Under the pieces are notes generated by a model. It did not search any database. It was not told where the DNA came from and saw nothing but the letters and a program-made list of their open reading frames with translations. The translations under genes were made by a program, and so were the position numbers. This document shows positions 45,466 through 55,037 of a stretch of DNA of 64,000 bases, piece after piece (positions within the stretch are counted from its first letter, which is position 1; each line of letters starts with the position of its first letter). The DNA comes from Desulforhopalus singaporensis (GTDB lineage: Bacteria; Desulfobacterota; Desulfobulbia; Desulfobulbales; Desulfocapsaceae), in assembly GCF_900104445.1 (NCBI RefSeq), contig NZ_FNJI01000013.1, positions 51,055 through 115,054 of the forward strand, in the 5' to 3' direction.

Positions 45466-46876
45466 TGTAATAGTCGTTGGTGCCGGACCTGCTGGTCTAA
45501 CGGCAAGTAGACTTCTTGCAGAAATGGGAATTCGAGTACTGACTCTTGATGAACAACATAGAGTGGGTGGCCAGATTTACCGAAGAGTCCAAACTGCATC
45601 CAACTCAACTTTGAGTTCTATGGGAGATGAGTATCGTAGAGGGCTTGAACTTGCGGATCATTTTCACAAAAGTGGTGCTGAGTATGAAAATGGTGCTACC
45701 GTCTGGAACGTTGAGAGAGATGGGCGTGTCACTTATTCGCGCAATGGAATTTCACAGGAAATACAAGCTGGCTATATCATAATTGCGACTGGCGCCATGG
45801 AGCGCCCCTTCCCTTTGCCGGGTTGGAATTTACCAGGTGTAATGGGTGCAGGTGCCGCAAACAACCTTGCGAAAGAAGCGGGGTTATTGCCTTCAGGCAA
45901 TGTTGTCCTTGCAGGAAGTGGCCCGATTTTGCTTCTTGAGGCAAGTGTATTGGCTAAAAAGGGTGTTCAGATTGCCGCCATTCTTGAAACTACCAGTAAA
46001 ATTCCCTCTGGGAAAACACTGCAGCATGTGATTCCGGCCTTACGTCGTACCGACTTTCTCTTCAAGGGCTTGAAAATGCTTCGTGATATAAAAAATTCCG
46101 GAATTCCACACTATAAGGGAGTTAGCGAGCTTTCCGCTATTGGAAAAACCAAGGTAGAGGCAGTGGAAGCAGTTGTAAATGGTAAAAAACAAACTTTTCC
46201 TGCAGATTTATTCCTTCTCCATTTTGGGGTTATTCCGAACTCACATATTTTCAGACTTATCGGCTGTACTATGAGGTGGAACAGTGAACAGCGCTACTGG
46301 TTTCCATCCTGTGATCGCTGGGGAAGAACCAGTTTTGAGAAAATATTTGCAGCAGGTGATGGTGCGGGTGTAAGAGGTGCACTGGCGGCAGAATACCGTG
46401 GAAAGATCGCCGCTTTAGAAGTTGCAAGATGTCTCGGATTTATCCCTAAGTACGAGCGAGACACCTTGGCAGAACCTATTTTTGAGGCAATTAATTATGA
46501 CTCACTGCCTAGACCCTTTATCGATGCAATGTATAGTCCAAAAATTGATGGCAAATTTTTCAAAGATGAAACCACCCTATGTCGCTGTGAGAATGTTAGC
46601 GTTGGTGATGTTCGCAAGGCCGTCAAAGAAGGAGTTTGTGAAGTCAACGAAGTAAAAATTGTCACTCGTTGTGGTATGGGACCTTGCCAAGGCCGTATGT
46701 GTGGGCCAGCCCTAGCTGAAATTGTAGCAGCAGAATTGGACAGCACTCCTGAGATGGTAGGGTTTTTAAGTATCAGGCCGCCTCTAAAAGCAATTCCATT
46801 TAGTGAAATTGCTAAAATGAATCTCAATACCTCATCTCAAGAAGAGGCCGACTTGTTTAAGAACATGAAAAAGTAA
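45449..46876 (+). CDS. FAD/NAD(P)-binding dehydrogenase subunit with BFD-like [2Fe-2S] domain (HcnB-type)
   Basis: 475 residues. The N-terminal VVGAGPAGLTASRLLAEMG is the first FAD-binding motif, followed by GGQIYRRVQ; a second nucleotide motif VVLAGSGPILLL lies near residue 150. The C-terminal part (about 375-425) is a BFD-like 2Fe-2S domain with LCRCENVSVGDV and TRCGMGPCQGRMCG, holding the four Cys. This is the large subunit of the HcnB/OoxA/D-hydroxyproline dehydrogenase type. Electrons probably pass on to the quinone pool. Confidence 0.88.
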   Translation: MGRYYDVIVVGAGPAGLTASRLLAEMGIRVLTLDEQHRVGGQIYRRVQTASNSTLSSMGDEYRRGLELADHFHKSGAEYENGATVWNVERDGRVTYSRNGISQEIQAGYIIIATGAMERPFPLPGWNLPGVMGAGAANNLAKEAGLLPSGNVVLAGSGPILLLEASVLAKKGVQIAAILETTSKIPSGKTLQHVIPALRRTDFLFKGLKMLRDIKNSGIPHYKGVSELSAIGKTKVEAVEAVVNGKKQTFPADLFLLHFGVIPNSHIFRLIGCTMRWNSEQRYWFPSCDRWGRTSFEKIFAAGDGAGVRGALAAEYRGKIAALEVARCLGFIPKYERDTLAEPIFEAINYDSLPRPFIDAMYSPKIDGKFFKDETTLCRCENVSVGDVRKAVKEGVCEVNEVKIVTRCGMGPCQGRMCGPALAEIVAAELDSTPEMVGFLSIRPPLKAIPFSEIAKMNLNTSSQEEADLFKNMKK

Positions 46877-46898
46877 TAATCGAAACTAGGAGCAACTT

Positions 46899-47258
46899 AT
46901 GACTGAAATCAGTAGAAAAGAAACATCCAGTCGCATGAGTAAAATTGTTTGCCACAACAACATCGTATACTTATGTGGACAGGTTGGTGAAGCTAGTCAG
47001 GAAACTGTTGTTCTGCAGACAGAAAGTATGCTTGCTAAAGTTGAAGGCTTATTACAACTCGCAGGCAGTGATAAAAAACATATTCTTTCGGCTACGGTAT
47101 ATTTGCGCGATATGAAGGATTTCACTGCCATGAACAGCGTTTGGGACAAATGGGTTCCTGAAGGTTACGCACCTGCGAGAGCATGTGTCGAAGCACGAAT
47201 TGCACACCCCGATCTCCTTGTCGAGATCTCTGTAATTGCAGCCAAACGACAAGAGTAA
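46899..47258 (+). CDS. RidA/YjgF-family imine deaminase
   Basis: 119 residues. [20 protein letters not shown] and the terminal [19 protein letters not shown] (with the catalytic Arg and the Glu/Asp of the family) identify RidA. It hydrolyses 2-imino acids released when amino acids are oxidised at the amine, so its place directly behind the dehydrogenase subunits fits: dehydrogenase makes the imine, RidA gives the keto acid. Confidence 0.92.
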   Translation: MTEISRKETSSRMSKIVCHNNIVYLCGQVGEASQETVVLQTESMLAKVEGLLQLAGSDKKHILSATVYLRDMKDFTAMNSVWDKWVPEGYAPARACVEARIAHPDLLVEISVIAAKRQE

Positions 47259-47366
47259 TTGACGTCAATTCAATGGATGTTGGTGCATAAAAATTTATGA
47301 GTTACCGACATATAAAGCAACTAACTGGCATAACATTGAAACCATATCTGGAGAATGGAGTTTGCA

Positions 47367-47867
47367 ATGGAGCGATTCTTTAAATATTCACTGACAATAT
47401 TGATCAGTATGTTGGCAGCAGGAGAATTTTTTCAGGTCATCATGCGTTACATCTTGGAAATACCTGTCATGGGCCTAGAAGAGATTCTAGTATACCCGAC
47501 GCTATGGCTCTATTTCCTCGGAAGTGTCAACGCTTCAAGGGAAGATACCCAAATAAAAGCCAATGTCCTTGATGTTTTTATTAATAGCGACAGGGCGAAG
47601 CTGATTGTTCGTGTTTTTGCCGATTTGATGGGTGTAATAGTCTCTTTTTGGTTTACCTACTGGTCTTGGGATTACTTTCGTTATGCTCTGAAGGTCTGGA
47701 AAGAAAGCCCAACTCTCTATATACCCACCTTTTACGCGGAATGTTCGTTTTTCATAGGTCTTCTATTGATGACTACGTTCGCGCTGATTTACTTAATAAG
47801 AAATATTGGAAAATTATTAGAATTCGAGAAAATCGAGAAATTTGAGCAAGTTGAGCAAGGAGCGTAA
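47367..47867 (+). CDS. TRAP transporter small membrane subunit (DctQ)
   Basis: About 166 residues with four hydrophobic segments, and MERFFKYSLTILISMLAAGE at the N-terminus. VMGLEEILVYPTLWLYFLG is the conserved DctQ pattern. ATG 47367 follows GGAG by 6 bp; the ATG at 47355 has no proper site. It bridges the large permease and the binding protein. It is 2 bp ahead of the DctM gene. Confidence 0.88.
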   Translation: MERFFKYSLTILISMLAAGEFFQVIMRYILEIPVMGLEEILVYPTLWLYFLGSVNASREDTQIKANVLDVFINSDRAKLIVRVFADLMGVIVSFWFTYWSWDYFRYALKVWKESPTLYIPTFYAECSFFIGLLLMTTFALIYLIRNIGKLLEFEKIEKFEQVEQGA

Positions 47868-47869
47868 CG

Positions 47870-49174
47870 ATGGACATTGTAACCATTTCACTCATTTCTC
47901 TGGGAATACTTGTTGTATTACTCAGCTTCGGCGTACCACTACCATACTGTTTCGGTGGAGCTCTCATGTTTATGTGTAGTTTTGGTGGCGGCACAATGAA
48001 AGGGACAATGGCTTGGGGGTTCTCTCAGCTTGCCAATCCAGTGCTTCTCTGTATTCCTCTTTTTGTTTTTGCTGGAGCCATCATGAGCGAAAGTGGCATC
48101 GCTAATAGCCTGCTCCGGTTTGTTAATGTCTTTGTAGGCAGATTTCGTGGTGGCTTAGGTGTTGTAGCTACGCTTAGCTGTGCCATCATAGGAGCAATTT
48201 CAGGAAGTGGCCTGACTGGTGTCGCTGCCACAGGCCCCCTGCTCATACCTGAGATGGAAGGAAAAGGGTACCCTCGTGGTTATGCTACAGCTCTGGTGGC
48301 AAATTCATCTATACTTGGCCTTCTCATACCACCCAGTGTAACTATGATCCTCTATGGCTGGGTCACAGATACCTCTATTCTGGCCTGTTTTCTGGCAACT
48401 CTTGGTCCGGGTTTATTGATTACTGCACTCTTTTGTATCGTTAATCTGGTAATAGCTAGAAAGTTCCCATTGATTCTCGATCCACCAAAGACCGTCAAGG
48501 AAACGGCAAAAGAAGGAGTTAAGCATACCTCCCGTGCTCTACCAGCGATGATTATGCCTGTAATTATTCTTGGTGGAATTTATGGCGGTATTATGACTCC
48601 AACAGAGGCAGCTGCCGTAGCTGTTGTATATGGGATTCCTGTTGGTTTTCTAATTTATAAGGGATTGACAATGGATGCATTTCTCAATGCGGCCAAAAAC
48701 TCTGCAACAGCAGTAGGCTCAATCATGGTGATGATCATCTTCAGTCTGATGCTCAGCCAGATATTTGTTATGGAAGATGTGCCCCAGGCTTTAGTGGAAG
48801 GAATTTTTGCTATAACTACCAATAAAGTATTGCTGCTTATAATTATTAACTTCCTTCTGTTTTTTGTCGGTATGATTGTTAATGATTCAACGTCAATTAT
48901 TCTCATGGGTCCGCTCCTTCTCCCTTTGATGAATGCAATAGGAATCAGTCCCGTTCAATTTGCCGCCATTATGGGTGTCAATACAGCTATGGGGGGAGTA
49001 ACCCCTCCCTATGCTTCTATTCTTTACTTTGGCATGCGAATAGGTAATGCAGAATTTCGTGACGTCATAAAACCAGCTATGATTCTTATAGGAGTTGGGT
49101 ATATTCCTGTGGTTTTTCTAACGTCTTTTTGGCCGAATTTATCTCTCTATTTTCCAAGTCTTTTTGGTTATTAA
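47870..49174 (+). CDS. TRAP transporter large membrane subunit (DctM)
   Basis: 434 residues, about 12 hydrophobic segments, of the DctM/TRAP-T family: LVVLLSFGVPLPYCFGGA at the start, then GLLIPPSVTMILYGWVTD and MGVNTAMGGVTPPYASILYF, which are highly conserved ion/substrate segments. It uses a sodium gradient. Together with DctQ and the binding protein it imports the substrate of the dehydrogenase cluster. Confidence 0.93.
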   Translation: MDIVTISLISLGILVVLLSFGVPLPYCFGGALMFMCSFGGGTMKGTMAWGFSQLANPVLLCIPLFVFAGAIMSESGIANSLLRFVNVFVGRFRGGLGVVATLSCAIIGAISGSGLTGVAATGPLLIPEMEGKGYPRGYATALVANSSILGLLIPPSVTMILYGWVTDTSILACFLATLGPGLLITALFCIVNLVIARKFPLILDPPKTVKETAKEGVKHTSRALPAMIMPVIILGGIYGGIMTPTEAAAVAVVYGIPVGFLIYKGLTMDAFLNAAKNSATAVGSIMVMIIFSLMLSQIFVMEDVPQALVEGIFAITTNKVLLLIIINFLLFFVGMIVNDSTSIILMGPLLLPLMNAIGISPVQFAAIMGVNTAMGGVTPPYASILYFGMRIGNAEFRDVIKPAMILIGVGYIPVVFLTSFWPNLSLYFPSLFGY

Positions 49175-49277
49175 CATCGACTTGTCAAATAGGGCCATTG
49201 AGGAAATTGAATCTCTATAAAAGATGGAAATATCAGTTTCTAAACACTCAATCAATTAACACGAGGGGATGTAAAAA

Positions 49278-50276
49278 ATGAAAACACGTCATATGATCAG
49301 GTTTGCTATTCTTTGTAGCTTTTTAGTATTGTTGACGGGAGTTGTGCAGGCAAAAACTTTGAAAGTTTCCCATGTACGTCCACAGGACACTGCTATCGAT
49401 AAAGATCTTCGGTGGTTTGCTGAAAAGCTGGAAGAGATGAGTGGGGGTAATCTAAAAGCCAAAATTTATCCGTCCAGCTCTTTAGGTGACTTTACCGTTG
49501 TACAGGAACGAATCAGTTTAGGTGCAATCGATATGGCCTGTCAACCAGCAGCATCAGCAGCCGACAAACGTTTTCAGTTAGCCTATTTCCCCTACATGCT
49601 GAAAAATTGGGTACAAGCGAAGAAAAACTATGGAGTGGATGGGCCGTTGCGTAAGGTTGTGGCTGATCTTTATGCTGAACAGAATATCCAGCTACTTGCA
49701 GTTTATCCAGTTTATTTTGGAGGGATTGCCTTAAATCGAGAACCGGCTTCACCTGGTGACCCAAATGCAGCCAAAGGAATCAAGCTTCGAGTACCACCTT
49801 TGAAAACCTTTCAACTTTTAGCTGATAACACCGGCTACTTGGGAACCCCAATTCCTTTTTCTGATGCCTTCACCGCAGTTCAAACCGGAGTTGTTGACGG
49901 TGTAATTGGCTCTGGCGCCGAAGGTTATTATGCTTCTTTTAAAGATGTAACAAAATATTACATCCCTTCAAACACCCATTTTGAAGTATGGTTCCTCATT
50001 GTCAACAAGGAATACTTTGATGGTTTGGGAGATGATCTGAAAAAGCAATTCTCAGATACGGCCAGTCAGTTTGAAGATCATCGCTGGACAACCGCGGAAA
50101 AAGATCAGGCTGCCAACGAAAAACGACTGGCGGATTATGGAGCAAAAATCGTTCCAATCACCGATGAGCAGATTGCTACAATTGAAGAAAAAATTCATAA
50201 AACAGTATGGCCTGCAGTTCTTGAAGATGTTGGCAAGGAATGGGGACAGAGCATACTTGGCAGCATTGTAAAGTAA
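49278..50276 (+). CDS. TRAP transporter solute-binding protein (DctP)
   Basis: 332 residues with a Sec signal (ILCSFLVLLTGVVQA) and a family-7 TRAP receptor fold: LKVSHVRPQDTAIDKDLRWF, IYPSSSLGDFTVVQERISLG and the carboxylate-binding Arg in GIKLRVPP. AGGGGAT lies just before the ATG. It binds an organic acid in the periplasm. The distance to DctM (103 bp) leaves room for a weak processing site. It is the last gene of the operon. Confidence 0.92.
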   Translation: MKTRHMIRFAILCSFLVLLTGVVQAKTLKVSHVRPQDTAIDKDLRWFAEKLEEMSGGNLKAKIYPSSSLGDFTVVQERISLGAIDMACQPAASAADKRFQLAYFPYMLKNWVQAKKNYGVDGPLRKVVADLYAEQNIQLLAVYPVYFGGIALNREPASPGDPNAAKGIKLRVPPLKTFQLLADNTGYLGTPIPFSDAFTAVQTGVVDGVIGSGAEGYYASFKDVTKYYIPSNTHFEVWFLIVNKEYFDGLGDDLKKQFSDTASQFEDHRWTTAEKDQAANEKRLADYGAKIVPITDEQIATIEEKIHKTVWPAVLEDVGKEWGQSILGSIVK

Positions 50277-50285
50277 AATATAGAT

Positions 50286-50319
50286 ACCTATCCCCAGCAG
50301 ATTAATTGCGGGGATAGGT
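50286..50319 (+). terminator. Hairpin after the TRAP operon
   Basis: Perfect arms ACCTATCCCC (50286-50295) and GGGGATAGGT (50310-50319), loop of 14, 9 bp after the DctP stop. There is no T run, so it may be a Rho-dependent end or an RNA stabiliser. From here to about 50,900 (some 600 bp of A/T-rich DNA) no gene can be supported. Confidence 0.6.
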
Positions 50320-50929
50320 TAAGATATAAAACCACATAAATTAAAATTAATCTCTTCGCATAGTTAATTGATTCTATGCAATTTTATATGCAAAGATCTT
50401 CTCGATTTTTGGATCCGTCGTAGTGGTCGTGGACTAGCCACGCGTTCTAGCTTACCAGTTTATTTTTATTGTTGTTTTCGCCTTAAATAGGTGAGGTTTT
50501 TGCAACCTTCTTGACTGTAAGAGCCCACTTAAATTACTAAATGAAATGTCTAGTAACATATATGTGGTAAAGGAATAAATTTTCTTTAAAATCGACTCAG
50601 TGGATAATCATCTCACTAAATTCTGTAAATATGAAAATGCTAGAAATGAATGTTAGTTGATGGAAATTTACATCAAAACTTTTTATCTGTTTTGCGGCTA
50701 CAATTTTGGTCTCAATTGTAACCATTTCCACCTTTTTTTTAAAAGAGTCAGTTTAGGGTATGCATTTCGTTGGGAAAAGCACCCTGATAGGCAGTCATAC
50801 AGCCGTCTAAAATGCATTTGAAATGTACCGCCGGAAAAAGAAGGAGAATTGGCTAGCGATCTCACCACTCTTGAAAGCATTATAAAACCCAAAAACGACC
50901 CTGTGTTACTTCTAGATGATGAGAAACGT

Positions 50930-51675
50930 TTAACCAAGGAACCCTTGTCGATCAAAAGGGCTTACGAACAAAGTCCGGCGGCTGTGCAGCAATGGCTGGA
51001 TGAAACCTAACCTGATATTAAGAATCCGGCTCAGGCAGAAGGTGCTGAGATTTATTTGGGAGACAAAAGCGGAGTAAGGAATGACTGTCAACACAGTCGA
51101 GGCTATGCGCCGAAAGGAAAGACACCTGTTGTCGATATAAATTCCAAGCGCTTTTCCCTATTATCAATCCGGCGGGCTTTTTTATCAGCCACAACACACA
51201 CTAACTGTCTGATTTTAAATGATTTTAAAGTTACAAATTTAACCTAAATGCCCACCGGATTAATAACATGATCTCAGCAATCAACAATCGTGGTCTTGTT
51301 CGTTTCATGATCTACAAGGAGACAATGACGATACGAGTCTTGTTGAACTTCATGAAACGATTGATCAAGGATGCAGATCGTAAGGTGTATTGGATTCTCG
51401 ACAATCTTCGAGTATACCACGCTAATCTGGTTACAGCCTGGTTGGAAAAACAAAAGCATGAAATTGAGGTGTTTTATCTGCCAGCATACTCACCTGAACT
51501 CAATCCTGATGAGTATCTGAATTGCGATGTCAAGGCAGGAATAAAGAAATCCATTCCTGCGCGAGGCGAGAAACTCTTTGAAGGGAAAGTACTTGGCCAT
51601 ATGAAAATGCTGCAGCAGAAACCTACAATGGTTGCAAAATATTGTAAGCATCAGAAGATTGCTTATATCGCATAA
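50930..51675 (+). pseudogene. IS630-family transposase, broken
   Basis: The frame at about 50951-51160 reads KRAYEQSPAAVQQWLDET, an in-frame TAA (51008-51010), then AEIYLGDKSGVRNDCQHS and YAPKGKTPVVDINSKRFSL. The rest of the gene continues at 51268 with MISAINNRGLVRFMIYKE, VYWILDNLRVYHA and LPAYSPELNPDEYLN, the DDE core with its two late acidic residues. A MITE-like sequence (51161-51266) is inserted between the two parts. The transposase cannot be active. Confidence 0.85.
51161..51266. mobile_element. MITE-like element inserted in the IS630 transposase
   Basis: 106 bp. The left end TTATCAATCCGGCGGGC and the right end GCCCACCGGATTAATAA are imperfect terminal inverted repeats with 15 of 17 positions complementary. 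It separates two halves of the transposase frame, which shows it is an insertion. A TA target duplication is possible. Confidence 0.75.
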
Positions 51676-51693
51676 ACCTATTTGCCCACCGTG

Positions 51694-51838
51694 TTATTAA
51701 TCCGGTGGGCAAATACGTCTAATCCGGATGCCGCTTTCGGGTTCGCATCTGACTATCTGGCTGTTTTTACCTCAATCAATTTGACGCCTAACTAAAATAT
51801 ACGAAAAGTTTAAGTCTAAATGCCCGCCGGATTAATAA
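51694..51838. mobile_element. Second MITE-like element with the same ends
   Basis: 145 bp, starting TTATTAATCCGGTGGGCAAA and ending in TGCCCGCCGGATTAATAA, the same terminal repeats as the copy at 51161-51266 but with a different interior. Its left end also forms a 12-bp hairpin with ATTTGCCCACCG at about 51680-51691, next to the end of the transposase. It lies about 110 bp before the asparaginase gene. Confidence 0.65.
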
Positions 51839-51949
51839 TGTATTTATTGCGAGCCTTTCTAATGTTAAACAAGAAGTAGTTATGGGGGGAGGACACCAAT
51901 AAGCGTCCTTTTCTTTTCCATCGAAAATGCAGCAACCTAGGAAAAATAA

Positions 51950-52987
51950 GTGATAAATATACTGATTCTTGCAACTGGGGGTACAATTGTCTGCTCCGAC
52001 CACGGTCAGGGGCTGCGGCCGCACTACACGGTTGAAGACCTGTTAAAACGCATGCAGCCCGACCTTTTGGAGCGAAACGTGGTGGGCAAGAGTGTCATGA
52101 ATATAGACAGCTCCAACATGACCCCCGACGCCTGGCTGACCATAGCCCGTCAGATCGTCGAGGCTAGTGAAGACTATGACGGATTTGTCATAACCCACGG
52201 AACCGACACCATGGCGTATTCCAGTGCCGCCCTCACCTATCTGCTGCAGGGGGTGGACAAGCCGGTTGTCCTGACGGGAGCCCAGTATTCAATGGCCGAC
52301 AGCAAGACCGATGCTCTTCAAAATCTGCATGACGCCCTGCTCCTGGCAGGGGAAAATATCTCAGGGGTTTTCATCGTTTTTGATGGAAAGGTAATCAACG
52401 GTACCCGTGCAATCAAAACCAAGACCCGCAGCTACGACGCCTTTGAGTCCGTCAACTATCCCCTGGTTGCCTGGATCAAGCACAACAGGATTAAGTACAC
52501 AGAATCGGTCAGGAGGGTCTTTGCAAAGAATCAGCTATCGGAGGAAAAAAGGTCTAACCTGAAAAATCTAGTCTCCGGTCTGGAGGAAAACATCCTGGTG
52601 CTGAAACTGTTTCCCGGCCTGCACCCAAAGATATTCGATTTTATTCGAGATAACTACAAAGGCGTGATCATCGAGAGCTACGGTACGGGTGGCATCTCCA
52701 CGGAAATACTGGATCTGGCTGGCCGGGTCGATAAACTTGTCGAAGACGGGATTATCGTGGCAATAACAACTCAATGCCTCAAAGAAGGAGTAGATCTGCA
52801 GGTCTACGAAGTGGGCCGCAAACTTCCACTTGAAAAAATAATCTACGCCAGAGACATGAATACCGACGCCCTGGTTCCTAAACTGATGTGGGCCATGGGC
52901 AAAACAGAGGTGTTTGCGGAGATTAAAAATCTGGTAGAAACCCCGGTGAGAGACGATTTGATCATAGCCGGCAACAACCACGACTGA
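51950..52987 (+). CDS. L-asparaginase (type I-like)
   Basis: 345 residues, cytosolic (no signal peptide), starting with GTG after AGGAAAAA. ILATGGTIVCSD holds the nucleophile Thr, and VITHGTDTMAYSSAAL holds the second catalytic Thr-Asp. VLTGAQYSMADSKTDALQNL is family-typical. It converts asparagine to aspartate. The destroyed aspartase gene 45 bp downstream shows that the ancestral operon continued aspartate to fumarate. Confidence 0.9.
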   Translation: MINILILATGGTIVCSDHGQGLRPHYTVEDLLKRMQPDLLERNVVGKSVMNIDSSNMTPDAWLTIARQIVEASEDYDGFVITHGTDTMAYSSAALTYLLQGVDKPVVLTGAQYSMADSKTDALQNLHDALLLAGENISGVFIVFDGKVINGTRAIKTKTRSYDAFESVNYPLVAWIKHNRIKYTESVRRVFAKNQLSEEKRSNLKNLVSGLEENILVLKLFPGLHPKIFDFIRDNYKGVIIESYGTGGISTEILDLAGRVDKLVEDGIIVAITTQCLKEGVDLQVYEVGRKLPLEKIIYARDMNTDALVPKLMWAMGKTEVFAEIKNLVETPVRDDLIIAGNNHD

Positions 52988-53032
52988 GCTACATTCTGAA
53001 AATGTTCGAGCGATAAAAAAAGGAACAAAATA

Positions 53033-53580
53033 ATGTTCGTTAAAAAAAATATTATAAAACAAGCTGCCAGGACAACGGGAACCAATGAAGAGGATCTCGC
53101 CATTTTCCTTGCCGAAAGCAAACAGCGTACCTATGAGCCCAATGAGTGGCTTTTTCATGAATCGACACCTCGGCAGTGAGCTGGAATTGTTCTAGAAGGT
53201 GATATAGAGCTGTTGCGAGGGATGCCCGGCTCTTCGCTCCACGTGGGCACCATGGTTACCGGTGCCCTCATCAGTGAAGGAGCCTTTCTCGACGGCAACT
53301 CCCACAGCAGTGGTGCTTTTACCAGCAACGGGGCTGTAGTCTGGCAGATTTCCAGCGGGAAAAACGAATCATTCCGAACAAACAAAACCGAACTTTTTTA
53401 CTGCATCGTCTCCAGGATTGCAGTGGGGATCAATCGCCGATTGCGATTGCTTATTAAGCAGATGTATGACCTAAAAAAAGATGCGGTGGTACTCGGTGGT
53501 TTTGTCTCGAACATGACTCTTTCGGCACCCAGGAAATTCCCGACAATGTCTACTCCGGTGTGCAGACCCAGAGTTTAATT
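53033..53580 (+). pseudogene. cNMP-binding domain fused to aspartase/fumarase-type lyase, destroyed
   Basis: The frame from ATG 53033 reads a cyclic-nucleotide-binding domain: KQRTYEPNEWLFHESTPRQ, then a TGA (53177-53179) where Trp is expected, then AGIVLEGDIELLRG and ALISEGAFLDGNSHSSGA. At about 53515 the frame shifts and another frame shows GTQEIPDNVYSGVQTQ, the N-terminal signature of aspartate ammonia-lyase/class II fumarase. After that the gene ends, about 100 bp before an IS3 element. So one ancestral gene has a nonsense codon, a frameshift and a truncation. It followed the asparaginase gene in the same direction. Confidence 0.82.
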
Positions 53581-53686
53581 TTGAGAAAATAGAATCTTTT
53601 GAATTCGCTATGACAATTTTTTTGTTTGAAATTAAGTTGACTATAGCGAAATTGTGATCCTCATCCGTTTTCCGGACCAGTCAAAG

Positions 53687-54487
53687 TTTGAATTTTCTGA
53701 TGTTCTTGCCGGAACTCCTGTGGCGTTAAATTTCCTAGCGATGAATGTGGCCTGAATTCATTGTATTCTTTCTGTCAGACCTCTATTTTCTTTTTAGCAT
53801 TGCTGAGTGAAAGAAACCAGTTGGTATTCTGGCATTCATCGAGAAAACTCCCATTGAACGATTCTATCAACGCGTCACCAGTAGGTTGACCAAGACGACT
53901 GTAATCAAGCGCAACGCCTTGTTCATATGCCCATTTGTCCAATTCTTTCGAGATGAATTCAGGGCCGTTGTCGACAAATATACGCTTCGGACAGCGCCCT
54001 CCAAAGAGGCGCTGTCGTTCAAGCACAGTCACGACATCCAGACCTTTAATGGATAGATCGGCGAAAATATCCAGACATTCCATAGAATTATCGACTATAG
54101 TTAGCGCCCTGATGCGGCGGCCATTGAACAGATTGTCGGAGACGAAATCCATCGAACAGAAGTAGTGAAAATTGCGCGCGGATGGGCGTATTGCACGATG
54201 AGCCGCCGCTACGCCACCCGGGCTCGACGCTTCTTACTCAGATGCAATCCTTCTTCACAATAAACCCGATATACACGCTTGTGGTTGACGTGCCACCCTT
54301 CACGTCTGAGCAGCGTGTGGATTCTCTGGTAACCATAGCAGATTCGGACTGTAGCTATCTCACAAATGCGCTGTTTCAAGACTCGGTCATTTTTCACAGA
54401 CTTATATAAGTAGACTGAACGGGACAGGCCAACTAATGAACAACCTCCATTTCCCGACACAGTAGCGAAGATTAAGGACATCAACAA
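53687..54487 (-). pseudogene. IS3-family orfB (integrase core), frameshifted
   Basis: The first part (54487-54209) reads GCSLVGLSRSVYLYKSVKND and YGYQRIHTLLRREGWHVNHK; after a frame change the DDE core follows (54152-53775): DFVSDNLFNGRRIRALTIVD, RIFVDNGPEFISKELDKW and DALIESFNGSFLDECQN. The C-terminus continues in a third frame (NEFRPHSSLGNLTPQEF). Confidence 0.85.
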
Positions 54488-54489
54488 GT

Positions 54490-54781
54490 TCTCTTTTCTT
54501 GAATGGTTTCAGAACTTTTTTGAGAGCACGTGCTGGAGCATCTGTTTATCAAGGCTGAGATCAGCAACAAGCTTTTCTCAGCTGCCGATTTTCTTTCTCA
54601 AAATGTTTCAGACGTCTCAGCTCACAGGGGCCGAGCCCGCCATATTTTTTCTTCCAGTTATAAAAGGTAGCCTAGGTGATTCCCATCTTCCGGCATACCT
54701 CCTCGACTTTGGTCCCCGTCTCTGCCTGCTTGAGTGCAAAGCAAAGGTGATTTGCTCTTCTGTAAATTTCAATCTTTTCAT
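54490..54781 (-). pseudogene. IS3-family orfA, broken
   Basis: Starts MKRLKFTEEQITFAL at 54781, shifts frame, then reads ETGTKVEEVCRKMGIT, a stop, and ATFYNWKKKYGGLGPCELRR, the helix-turn-helix of IS3-type orfA. At least three disabling changes. Confidence 0.8.
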
Positions 54782-55037
54782 GGCTCATTACCTCCCTGGG
54801 CTTTGGAGCAGTTTGCCTGAAAATCTCAAATTTTGATATGGCCAGCTTTCAGGGAGGATGTCAGTTGTCCTTGTTAACACGTTGAAATGTAATCGATTTC
54901 ATCTTGTCGCAACTCGAAATGAGCAATGGAGAAAGTTGTGTAATTACTTCCAAGGTCTATTAAAATGTTGTATCATTATTGGACATGTTTTTTTGTGTGT
55001 GGCAAGTTTCCTCAGTTTTCAGTTTAATGGTTCTGAT

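Larger units (their letters stand above)
53681..54836 (-). mobile_element. Decayed IS3-family insertion sequence
   Basis: About 1.16 kb. The ends TCAAAGTTTGAATTTTCTG (53681-53699) and, as complement, TCAAAATTTGAGATTTTCAG (54836 downward) are imperfect terminal repeats. Inside on the - strand are the orfA and orfB remains. The element lies just behind the truncated aspartase relic. With several frameshifts and stops it is inactive. Confidence 0.8.

Noticed and set aside
51056..51247. Separate small protein
   Set aside because: It is the middle of the broken IS630 transposase, running into the MITE-like insertion.
53177..53179. In-frame TGA as a selenocysteine codon
   Set aside because: The position fits Trp (TGG to TGA), there is no SECIS-like hairpin that I can see right after it, and the gene also has a frameshift and truncation.
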